Assembly (NCBI RefSeq): GCF_002127225.1
Contig: NZ_NFUR01000001.1
Coordinates: 1,117,592 to 1,181,591 of the forward strand
Direction of reading: 5' to 3'
From: Sphingomonas sp. IBVSS2
GTDB lineage: Bacteria > Pseudomonadota > Alphaproteobacteria > Sphingomonadales > Sphingomonadaceae
DNA length: 64,000 bases
The notes beneath the pieces were generated by a model that made no database searches, was not told the origin of the DNA, and saw only the letters and a program-made list of their open reading frames with translations. A program made the position numbers and the translations under genes. Of this stretch, positions 28,990 through 36,372 are shown piece after piece (position 1 is the first letter of the stretch; each line of letters starts with the position of its first letter).

Positions 28990-30220
28990 GCGGGCGCCGC
29001 GCCGCCCAGGCGAAGCCCGCGACATAGAGATAGGCGAGGGCGGGCACCGCAAAGGCCCAGCCCAGCCCGGCCGTGTCGGCGATGCCGCCCGCGATCAGGG
29101 GCAGCGCGGCGCCGGGGCCGACCGCGAGGACGAGCAGCCCCGACGTCGCCGCTACAGGGGTATCGGAGCGCTCGAGCGTGAGTGCGAAGATGGTCGGGAA
29201 CATGATCGAATTGCACAGCCCGACCGTGAGCAGGCACCACGCGCCGACCGGCCCCGGCAGCACCAGCGAGGCGAGGCAGAGCGCGGCGGCGGCAAGTCCC
29301 GCCAGCAGCAGCAGGCGCGGGGCCGGCACGAAGCGCAGCAGCCAGCTGCCGGCGAAGCGCCCGGCCAGCGCGCCGCCCCAATAGAGATTGGCGACCCAGG
29401 CGCCCGCCGCGTCGAGCGGCAGGCCGAGGGTCTGGGCCTGGGAGAGATAGAGGATCAGCGTGCTGCCGATCGTCACTTCGGCGCCGACATACAGGGCGAT
29501 GCCGAGCGCGCCGCGCAACGCCCAGCGCGAGCGCAGCGCGGCGAACGCGCCGCCGGTGGCGGGCGGCGCCGGCATCGCGGCGGCGGCGATCGCGCGGCGC
29601 GCGGCAAGGGCCAGCGCGGCGAGGCCGGCGACCAGCAGCGCCATCACCAGATAGGCTTGCATCATCGCCGCGATGCCTGCGGCACGCTCGGCCGCCGAAC
29701 GGATCGGCCCGGGCGAATGGAACACCGCGCCCGCCAGCACGAAGCGCGCGCCGAAATGCACGCCGCAGACCACGCCGAGCGCGTTGAACGAATGGGCGAG
29801 AGTGAGCCGATAATGGCTGCGCTCGGGCGGGCCCAGCGCGGCGGCGAGCGGATTGGCGGCGACCTGGAGGATGGTCACGCCGCTCGCCAGCACGAAGATC
29901 GCGGCGAGCACGACCGCAAAGTCGGGCAGCCGGCCCATGGCCTGCATCACCAGGCATCCGCCCGCCATCACGGCGAGCCCGGCCAATATCGTCCGCATCG
30001 CGCCGAACCGGGCGAGCATCGCCGCGGCGGGGAGCGACAGCAGGAAGAAGGCGACGAACGAAGCGATCTGGGTGAGCAGCGCTTCGGTATAGCCCAGCCC
30101 GAACACCCGCCGCGCCGCCGCGATCAGCGGATCGTTGTTCGCGCAGACGAATCCCCAGCCGAAGAACAGGGCGGTCACGCTCGCAAAGGCGAAGCGCGCC
30201 GGGGGGGCGGGCTCGCTCAA
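28973..30220 (-). CDS. MFS sugar transporter, FucP type
   Basis: A 415-residue permease with about twelve membrane segments. F-F-G-W-G-F-V-C-A-N-N-D-P-L near residue 20, the F-A-x-F-F-L-x-S-L-P-A-A segment and Q-V-A-A-N-P in TM4 are features of the fucose/glucose/galactose:H+ symporter family. No ATG is available near the start; a TTG (30218-30220) overlapping the GH30 stop as TTGA gives L-S-E-P-A-P as the first residues, read as initiator Met. That overlap couples it to the GH30 gene, suggesting it imports the monosaccharide released. Confidence 0.88.
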   Translation of the reverse strand: MSEPAPPARFAFASVTALFFGWGFVCANNDPLIAAARRVFGLGYTEALLTQIASFVAFFLLSLPAAAMLARFGAMRTILAGLAVMAGGCLVMQAMGRLPDFAVVLAAIFVLASGVTILQVAANPLAAALGPPERSHYRLTLAHSFNALGVVCGVHFGARFVLAGAVFHSPGPIRSAAERAAGIAAMMQAYLVMALLVAGLAALALAARRAIAAAAMPAPPATGGAFAALRSRWALRGALGIALYVGAEVTIGSTLILYLSQAQTLGLPLDAAGAWVANLYWGGALAGRFAGSWLLRFVPAPRLLLLAGLAAAALCLASLVLPGPVGAWCLLTVGLCNSIMFPTIFALTLERSDTPVAATSGLLVLAVGPGAALPLIAGGIADTAGLGWAFAVPALAYLYVAGFAWAARRPPISSG

Positions 30221-31638
30221 CGCGGCTTTCGCCAGCGGAAGGTCGCGGCGCCATGGGGAGCGAGGCGATAGGCGAAGCGGCTGCCTTCCGCCGCCACGGC
30301 CACCTCCTGCGCCGTCGCCGCGGCGTTGAACGCGATCAGCACCCGGCTGCCGTCGGGATTGGCATAGGCGACCGTCTCGATCCCGCCGGGCGTGCTGGTC
30401 GCGTCGATCCGCCAGGCGCCGGGGCGGACGAAGCGGGAGGCCTGGCCCAGCGCATAATATTCGGGATTGCGGGTGATCGCGCCCGTCTTGCCGTCGATCG
30501 TCACCACGCCGCGGCAATCGCCGCAGCCGCCCAGATGGGGCCCGTGATTCTCGTCGAGCGCGAGATTCCACATCAGCACGCCGCGCGCCCAGTTGCGCGG
30601 GGCGCCCATCACCAGCGTGCGCAGCGTCCAGCTCCAGCTGTCTGCCCAGGGGCCCGACCAGTCGCCGCCCGAGCATTCGGTGAAGAACACGTCCTTGTCC
30701 GGAAAGGCATCGCGCACCTTGGTCTGCGCCGAAACGTCGCCGCCATAGCAATGCCAGGCCACGCCCGCGACATGGCGGCTGGCGGCGGGATCGGCGAGGA
30801 CGCCGAGCGGATGCTCGGGCTTGTCCCAATTATGGTCCCAGTCGAGGATCTTCGTCTTCAGCTCCATCCGCGCGAATTCGGGGCCGACATGGTCGCCGAT
30901 GATCCGGGCGCGCTGCGCGGCGGAAAGGCGCATGCCGGGATAGTTTTCCGGCTCGAAATCGGGCTCGTTCTGGATGCTCAGATAGTCGATCGGGCCGATC
31001 TCGGCGGCAAAGGCCTGGACGGTCCTGCCGAGATAGCGGGCGAAGGGGCCATAGGCCTCCGCGCGCAGCGTGCCCTTCACCAGCGAGTCGCTCGATTTCA
31101 TCCAGCCCGGTGCGCTCCAGGGCGAGATCATCACCGTGAGCCCGGGATTGATCGCGCGGGCGGCGCGGGCGGTGGGGAGCACGTCTTCCCGGGCGGGCGC
31201 GATCGAGAAATGCGCGAGCGCCGGGTCGGCCTCGCCCCTGGCCCTATCGTCATAGCTGTAATGGGTGCGCGAGAAGTCCGACGCGCCGATGGTGAGGCGG
31301 GTGAAGGCGAAGCCCAGGCCCTCGCTGCCGAACAACTCGCGGAGCAGCGCGCCGCGCTGCCGGGGATCGAGCCGGTGCTGGATCAGCCAGGCCGAGGCAT
31401 CGGTGATCGCCGCGCCGAAGCCGACCATCTTCTGGTAGCGCTTGCCCGGATCGACCGTGATCGCGGCACCGGCACCGGCACCGGCACCGGCACCGGTACC
31501 GCGCCGGAGCGGGAGCGAAGGCTGCTTCGCCAGCAGCGCCGACTTGTCGGGCAGGGTAAGCCAGACCTGCACCTGGGGCGGGGGAGCCGGCGCGGCGGCG
31601 GTGGCGGCCAGCAGGGCGAGGGCGGGCAGGATGCGCAT
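30217..31638 (-). CDS. Glycoside hydrolase family 30 beta-glycosidase
   Basis: A 473-residue secreted enzyme of the glucosylceramidase (GH30) family. Acid/base Glu225 lies in S-I-Q-N-E-P-D-F and nucleophile Glu321 in F-F-T-E-C-S-G-G. G-F-G-A-A-I-T-D-A-S-A is the first barrel motif and T-V-M-I-S-P-W-S-A-P-G-W-M-K is also diagnostic; a small C-terminal beta domain follows. GH30 members cleave beta-glucosidic, beta-1,6-glucan or xylan links. GAGGAGAGAC lies before two adjacent ATGs; 31638 gives the better spacing. The N-terminal linker has a Gly-Ala repeat encoded by hexamers. Confidence 0.92.
   Translation of the reverse strand: MRILPALALLAATAAAPAPPPQVQVWLTLPDKSALLAKQPSLPLRRGTGAGAGAGAGAAITVDPGKRYQKMVGFGAAITDASAWLIQHRLDPRQRGALLRELFGSEGLGFAFTRLTIGASDFSRTHYSYDDRARGEADPALAHFSIAPAREDVLPTARAARAINPGLTVMISPWSAPGWMKSSDSLVKGTLRAEAYGPFARYLGRTVQAFAAEIGPIDYLSIQNEPDFEPENYPGMRLSAAQRARIIGDHVGPEFARMELKTKILDWDHNWDKPEHPLGVLADPAASRHVAGVAWHCYGGDVSAQTKVRDAFPDKDVFFTECSGGDWSGPWADSWSWTLRTLVMGAPRNWARGVLMWNLALDENHGPHLGGCGDCRGVVTIDGKTGAITRNPEYYALGQASRFVRPGAWRIDATSTPGGIETVAYANPDGSRVLIAFNAAATAQEVAVAAEGSRFAYRLAPHGAATFRWRKPR
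31465..31500. repeat. GGCACC hexanucleotide tandem repeat in the GH30 gene
   Basis: Five perfect GGCACC units plus one GGTACC, read on the complement as an alternating Gly-Ala run in the linker after the signal peptide. Six-base steps keep frame, so slippage would change linker length only. Confidence 0.85.
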
Positions 31639-31682
31639 CATGTCTCTCCTCATCGGGCAGTCAGGCTGTTAGCGTCGCGGCC

Positions 31683-32669
31683 ATGAACCCCATTCCCGTC
31701 CGGCACGGCGTCACGCCCGCGATCTTCCAGGAAATCCGTGCGGCCGGCGAGCCCGTGGTGATGAAGGGACTGGCGGCGGGCTGGCCGTTCGTGCGCGCCG
31801 CCGATGCCGCCGGCAATCTCCGCGCCATGGCGCTGCCCGGTACGGTCCATTTCATGCGCGCACCGCCCGAGATCGAGGGGCGCATGCATTATGGCGCGAC
31901 GATCGGCTCGCGCAATTTCACGCGCGAGGAAGCGAGCTTCGCCGGCTTCCTCGACCTGCTCGCCGAACAGGCCGGGGTGGAACGTCCCGAGGCGTTGGCG
32001 CTGCAGGGGCTGCCCGCGTCCCAGCTGATGCCGGGCTTTGCCGAGGCGAACCCGATGCCGCTCGTCCCCGGCATCGCGCCGCGGCTGTGGATCGGCAATG
32101 CCGCCAAGGTGGCGATCCATCACGATCCGACCGAGAATATCGCCGTGGTCGCCGCCGGCCGCCGGCGCTTCACGCTGTTCGCGCCCGAGCAGGTGGGCAA
32201 TCTCTACATGGGCCCGTTCGATCCGACGCCCGCCGGCGTGCAGGTGAGCATGGTCCATCTGACCGCGCCCGATCATGCGCGCTATCCGCGCTTCGCCGCG
32301 GCGATGGCGGCCGCCCTGGTCGCCGAGCTCGATCCGGGCGACGCGATCTACATCCCCTATCAATGGTATCACCATGTCGAGGCGCTCGACCGGTTCAACG
32401 TGCTGGTGAACTATTGGTGGGATCCGGTGCCGGACGCCTCGCCCTGGGAGGCGATGATGCACGGGTTCGTGAGCCTGAGGAGCCTGCCGCTCGATCAGCG
32501 CCGCGCCTGGCGGGCGATGTTCGATCGCTACGTCTTCCTGGTGGACGGCGATCCCGGCGCGCACCTGCCGGCCGAGGCGCGCGGCGTGTTCGGCGCCACC
32601 TCGCCCCAGGCGATCGCGCAGATGCGCGCGATGCTGCTCGACGGGCTGCGCAAAAGGCTGGGGCGCTAG
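31683..32669 (+). CDS. Cupin-8 (JmjC-like) domain protein
   Basis: A 328-residue cytosolic protein of the cupin_8 type, related to Fe(II)/2-oxoglutarate-dependent hydroxylases. The metal site appears as A-I-H-H-D-P-T-E-N (H-x-D type, near residue 145) and the distal His in Q-W-Y-H-H-V-E-A (near residue 228); F-T-L-F-A-P and G-D-A-I-Y-I-P are family strands. Such proteins often sit next to tryptophan-halogenase-like and TonB-receptor genes in sphingomonads and caulobacters; their substrate is unknown. Only 44 bases separate its start from the divergent GH30 gene. Confidence 0.82.
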   Translation: MNPIPVRHGVTPAIFQEIRAAGEPVVMKGLAAGWPFVRAADAAGNLRAMALPGTVHFMRAPPEIEGRMHYGATIGSRNFTREEASFAGFLDLLAEQAGVERPEALALQGLPASQLMPGFAEANPMPLVPGIAPRLWIGNAAKVAIHHDPTENIAVVAAGRRRFTLFAPEQVGNLYMGPFDPTPAGVQVSMVHLTAPDHARYPRFAAAMAAALVAELDPGDAIYIPYQWYHHVEALDRFNVLVNYWWDPVPDASPWEAMMHGFVSLRSLPLDQRRAWRAMFDRYVFLVDGDPGAHLPAEARGVFGATSPQAIAQMRAMLLDGLRKRLGR

Positions 32670-32679
32670 GAAGATCATT

Positions 32680-32698
32680 CCTTCCCCGAAGGGGGAGG
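32680..32698. terminator. CT/GA-rich hairpin between convergent genes
   Basis: Arms CCTTCCCC and GGGGGAGG, loop GAA, eight pairs with one wobble. It lies between the cupin-8 gene and the convergent halogenase gene and resembles the hairpin at 15366-15385. Confidence 0.5.
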
Positions 32699-32722
32699 GG
32701 ATCGGCTGCGTAGCGGTGCAAC

Positions 32723-34219
32723 CTAAGCCGCGCATGTCTTGGCCACGAACTCGGCATGGTCCGGCATCAGGCCGACGCAGCGGGCGATCACGCGCTGGAT
32801 GTTGCCGAGATATTCCTCGACCTGCGCCTCGGGCTTGATGTCGACCAGCGGGTCATAGCCGCGCGGGATCACGCCCTGGCCGAGGAACACCTGGATCCAG
32901 CTTTCCTCGGTGAACAGCTCGTCGTCCTCGCGGAAGACGCGGCCGTTCGCGGCGAACAGGTCGATCTTGCGCTGGAGCGTGTCGGGCACTTCCATGTCGC
33001 GGCACTGGCGCCAGAAGGCCGTGTCGTCGCGGCTGGTCGCCTTGTAGTGCAGGATGATGAAGTCGCGGATGCGCGCATATTCGAAATCGGCCTGGCGGTT
33101 GAACTCGGCGATCGTCGCGGGATCGAAGCCGCGATCGGGGAGCAGCCGGACGAGACGGATCACCATGGCCTGGATCAGGTGGATGCTGGTCGATTCGAGC
33201 GGCTCGAGAAAGCCGGAGGCCAGGCCGAGCGCGACGCAGTTCCGGTTCCAGATCTGCCGTCGCTTGCCGGTGGTGAAGCGCAGCTTGTTGGGCTCGGCGA
33301 GCTGGGCGCCGTCGAGATTGGCGAGCAGCTGAGCCTCGGCCTCTTCGTCCGATATGTGCGCGCTCGAATAGACATGGCCGTTGCCGGTGCGGTGCTGGAG
33401 CGGGATGCGCCATTGCCAGCCGGCGGTGCGCGCGGTGGCGCGGGTATAGGGGGTGAACGGCTCGGTGCGGGCGCAGGGCACGGCGATCGCGCGGTCGCAG
33501 GGCAGCCAGTGCGTCCAGTCCTCGTACCCGGTCTTCATCGCCTGTTCGATGATCAGCCCCCGGAAACCCGAGCAGTCGATGAACAGGTCGGCGGCGATGG
33601 TCTCGCCATCCTCCATGGTGACCGACTGGACGAACCCGTCCTCGCCACCCAGGGTGACGTCCGCCACCTTGCCCTCGCGCCGGCGCACCCCGCGCGCCTC
33701 GGCATAGGCGCGCAGGAACTTCGCATAGAGGCCGGCATCGAACTGAAAGGCATGGGCGATATGGCCGATCGGGCTCTCGGCCATCTTGGGATCGGCGCGC
33801 ATGAACTTGTTGGCACGGGCCGCCGCGCTGTTGATCGAATAGGCGGAGAAGTCCGCGGCGCGGCCCATGGCGCGCATCTTCAGCCAATATTGGTGGCAGC
33901 GCAGCCAGCCCAGGTCCTGGCCGATCACGCCGAAGGAGTGGAAATAGGCATCGCCCTTGTGCGCCCAGTCGACGAACTCGATGCCGAGCTTGAAGCTGCC
34001 CTGGGTGCGGCGGACGAAGTCGTTCTCGTCGAGCTCGAGCAGTTCGTTGTATTTCTTGATCGCCGGGATCGTCGCTTCGCCCACGCCGACCGTGCCGATC
34101 TCTTCGCTCTCGATCAGCGTGATCTCGTACAGCCCCTGGAAGAGCTTGCCGAGCAGCGCGGCGGTCATCCAGCCCGCCGTGCCGCCGCCCACGATCAGGA
34201 TGCGCTTGATCTGCTGCAT
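32723..34219 (-). CDS. Flavin-dependent tryptophan-halogenase-family protein
   Basis: A 498-residue FAD enzyme of the PrnA/RebH family. The dinucleotide motif G-G-G-T-A-G-W is at residues 11-17, G-V-G-E-A-T-I-P at 45-52, and the catalytic lysine equivalent to RebH Lys79 is Lys77 in G-S-F-K-L-G-I-E. W-Q-W-R-I-P corresponds to the W-x-W-x-I-P fingerprint, and L-E-P-L-E-S-T-S carries the active-site glutamate. The chemistry of halogenation is therefore intact on paper, but homologues in TonB-receptor loci have no proven substrate. It follows the GH3 gene on the same strand after 93 bases containing a dispersed hairpin repeat. Confidence 0.88.
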   Translation of the reverse strand: MQQIKRILIVGGGTAGWMTAALLGKLFQGLYEITLIESEEIGTVGVGEATIPAIKKYNELLELDENDFVRRTQGSFKLGIEFVDWAHKGDAYFHSFGVIGQDLGWLRCHQYWLKMRAMGRAADFSAYSINSAAARANKFMRADPKMAESPIGHIAHAFQFDAGLYAKFLRAYAEARGVRRREGKVADVTLGGEDGFVQSVTMEDGETIAADLFIDCSGFRGLIIEQAMKTGYEDWTHWLPCDRAIAVPCARTEPFTPYTRATARTAGWQWRIPLQHRTGNGHVYSSAHISDEEAEAQLLANLDGAQLAEPNKLRFTTGKRRQIWNRNCVALGLASGFLEPLESTSIHLIQAMVIRLVRLLPDRGFDPATIAEFNRQADFEYARIRDFIILHYKATSRDDTAFWRQCRDMEVPDTLQRKIDLFAANGRVFREDDELFTEESWIQVFLGQGVIPRGYDPLVDIKPEAQVEEYLGNIQRVIARCVGLMPDHAEFVAKTCAA

Positions 34220-34270
34220 ATCGCGCCCGTTATCCCCCCGTTCCTTTCCTCACCCTGCCAGCCTCGATTC

Positions 34271-34308
34271 CCTTCGTCATGCTGAAACAAGTTCAGAGTG
34301 ACGAAGGG
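34271..34308. repeat. Imperfect palindromic repeat between GH3 and halogenase genes
   Basis: Left arm CCTTCGTCATGCTGAA and right arm TTCAGAGTGACGAAGG pair over 16 positions with two mismatches around the loop ACAAG. Elements containing CGTCATGCTGAA recur in intergenic DNA of many alphaproteobacteria (recalled, not shown here). It may also act as a processing or attenuation hairpin in the operon. Confidence 0.65.
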
Positions 34309-34312
34309 GAAT

Positions 34313-36268
34313 CTAGCAGGCCGTCGGCACCGCCGGCTCCGGCAGCGCCCCGGTGCGGACGGGCCTGGCGTAGCGCAGGCCATATCCCCGCGCGAACTGC
34401 ACCACATTCCCCGGCCCCTCTCCGGTGGAGCAGGCCGAGCCCGGCCAGGCGAAGGACAGGCGGCCCGAAAAATCGTGGCGCCGGCCGACGAGCAGGTCGG
34501 CCAGGCCCGCGCCCTCGGTGCCGGGCAGGAACGCGGCGACAAAGGCATCGGACAGGTTGATCAGGTCGTTCGCATAGGCCGGGCGCCCGGAATAGAGCAC
34601 CGACACGACCGGCGCGCCCTTGCCCGAGACGCGCCGGAGCACCGCCAGGTCCTCCGGATGGAGGGCGCTGTGCGCCGCCGGCTTGGGCGCGCGGACATCG
34701 CCGTTATATTCGGCATAGGGCGTCTCCCCAATCACCGCGACCACGGCGTCGAACTTGCCCGGATCGACATCCTTGCCGTCTTGCGAGAAGGTCACGTTGG
34801 CGGTGCCCAGCGCGTCGCGCAGCGCGGCGAGCAGGGTGGTGCCGCCCTTGAAGTCGGCATTGCGGTTCTCGGTCCCCTGCCAGGTGAGCGACCAGCCGCC
34901 GGTCTGGTTGGACAGGCTGTCCGCGCTGGCGCCCACCACCAGCACGCGCTTGCCCACCGCCAGCGGCAGCACGCCCTGGTTCTTGAGCAGTACCGCCGAC
35001 TTGCGCACCGCCTCGCGCCCCAGCTCGCGCGCGGCGAGTGCCTCGGCCTTGCCGGCAAAGGCGCCGTCGTTCGGGTTGCGCTCGAACAGCCCGGCGCGCA
35101 GCTTGACGCGCAGGATGCGAGTCACCGCGTCGTCGATCCGCGCCATGGCGATGCGGCCCTCGCGCACGTCCGCCGCGGTATTGGCGATGAACGCCTTCCA
35201 GTCGTCGGGCACCATGATCATGTCGATCCCGGCATTGACCGCCTGGGGGCAGTGATCCTTGGTGCAGCCCGGCACCTGCTGGATGCCGTTCCAGTCGGAC
35301 ACGATCAGCCCGTCAAAGCCCAACCGGGCCTTGAGCACCTCGGTCAGCAGTTCGCGGCTGCCGTGCATCTTGCCATGGTCCTGGCCGGCGGCGGTGTCGT
35401 TCCAGCTGCTGTACGAGACCATCACCGTCTGCACGCCGGCTGCGAGTGCGGGATAATAGCCGGCGCCGTGCACCTGGATCATGTGTGCGCGGGCGGCGCG
35501 GTTCTCGCCCTGGTCGATGCCGTCGAACGTGCCGCCGTCGCCCAGGAAATGCTTGGCGGTGGCCACCACGTCGCCGTCGCCGGTCAGCTCGCCCTGCAGC
35601 CCATGGACCATGGCGCGCGAATAGGCGGCCACGATCGCCGGATCGCTCGAATAGCTTTCATAGGTGCGGCCCCAGCGGCGGTTCTCGCCCACCGCCAGGG
35701 TCGGCGCGAACACCCAGGAGATGCCGGTCGCGCGCACCTGCCGGGCAGTGGCGCGGCCGATCCGCTCGACCAGTGCGGGATCGTGCGCGGCGCCCAGGCC
35801 GATATTGTGCGGAAACAGCGTCGCCCCCGCGACATTGCCGTGGCCGTGCACTGCGTCGGTGCCCCAGATCACCGGCACGCGCACCGCCATGTCGGTCGCC
35901 ATGGAGGCGCGGTAATAGGCGTCGGACAGGGCGGTCCAGTCGGTGACGGCCGCATCCTTCTTCATTCCCGGCCACGCGCCGCCGCCGTTGAGGACCGAGC
36001 CGATATAGTAGCGCCGCACCTCGTCCGGCGTGATCGAGCGGATGTCCGCCTGGGTCATCTGGCCGATCTTCTGCTCCAGCGTCATGCCGCGCACGATGCC
36101 GGCGATCCGCGCCTCCATCGCCGCGTCGGGCGCGGTGGGGGAGCGGAGGGTCGGCCAGTCCTGGCCATGCCAGAGCAGGTCGCCGCCCGCGCCGGTGCCG
36201 GCGCAGCTCGCCAGCAGGGGAAGGATCAGCCAGAGCCCGGATCGCAGCGCTTTCATGTGGTTACTCAT
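34313..36268 (-). CDS. Glycoside hydrolase family 3 beta-glucosidase-type lipoprotein
   Basis: A 651-residue exported enzyme; L-L-A-S-C in the N-terminal hydrophobic segment is a lipobox. The first domain is a (beta/alpha)8 barrel with T-A-K-H-F-L-G-D-G-G and nucleophile Asp325 in L-I-V-S-D-W-N-G; the second domain begins near S-A-V-L-L-K-N-Q-G-V-L-P-L. The arrangement matches exo-1,3/1,4-beta-glucosidases. Two starts are possible (36268 and 36256). It lies downstream of the TonB receptor beyond an intrinsic terminator and would process the glycan taken up. Confidence 0.93.
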   Translation of the reverse strand: MSNHMKALRSGLWLILPLLASCAGTGAGGDLLWHGQDWPTLRSPTAPDAAMEARIAGIVRGMTLEQKIGQMTQADIRSITPDEVRRYYIGSVLNGGGAWPGMKKDAAVTDWTALSDAYYRASMATDMAVRVPVIWGTDAVHGHGNVAGATLFPHNIGLGAAHDPALVERIGRATARQVRATGISWVFAPTLAVGENRRWGRTYESYSSDPAIVAAYSRAMVHGLQGELTGDGDVVATAKHFLGDGGTFDGIDQGENRAARAHMIQVHGAGYYPALAAGVQTVMVSYSSWNDTAAGQDHGKMHGSRELLTEVLKARLGFDGLIVSDWNGIQQVPGCTKDHCPQAVNAGIDMIMVPDDWKAFIANTAADVREGRIAMARIDDAVTRILRVKLRAGLFERNPNDGAFAGKAEALAARELGREAVRKSAVLLKNQGVLPLAVGKRVLVVGASADSLSNQTGGWSLTWQGTENRNADFKGGTTLLAALRDALGTANVTFSQDGKDVDPGKFDAVVAVIGETPYAEYNGDVRAPKPAAHSALHPEDLAVLRRVSGKGAPVVSVLYSGRPAYANDLINLSDAFVAAFLPGTEGAGLADLLVGRRHDFSGRLSFAWPGSACSTGEGPGNVVQFARGYGLRYARPVRTGALPEPAVPTAC

Positions 36269-36297
36269 CCGCAAGGGGCGGCGCTCGGGCCGCGAGG

Positions 36298-36337
36298 ATA
36301 AAAAAGGGGAGGCGCCGGCATTGCCGTGCACCTCCCC
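36298..36337 (-). terminator. Intrinsic terminator between the second TonB receptor and GH3
   Basis: On the minus strand a hairpin (outer stem GGGGAGG with CCTCCCC, 36306-36337, plus an imperfect inner stem) is followed by a run of six T (36300-36305 as A on the plus strand). It starts 36 bases after the receptor stop and ends 30 bases before the GH3 start. Confidence 0.85.
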
Positions 36338-36372
36338 TCGAACGCCCGGAAGGTCGACCCGGGGGGAGGAAA

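Noticed and set aside
31465..31500. CRISPR-like or riboswitch reading of the hexamer repeat
   Set aside because: The units are contiguous six-base repeats without spacers and lie inside the GH30 coding sequence.
34195..34548. 117-codon frame across the GH3-halogenase junction
   Set aside because: It reads through the palindromic repeat and overlaps both genes in another frame.
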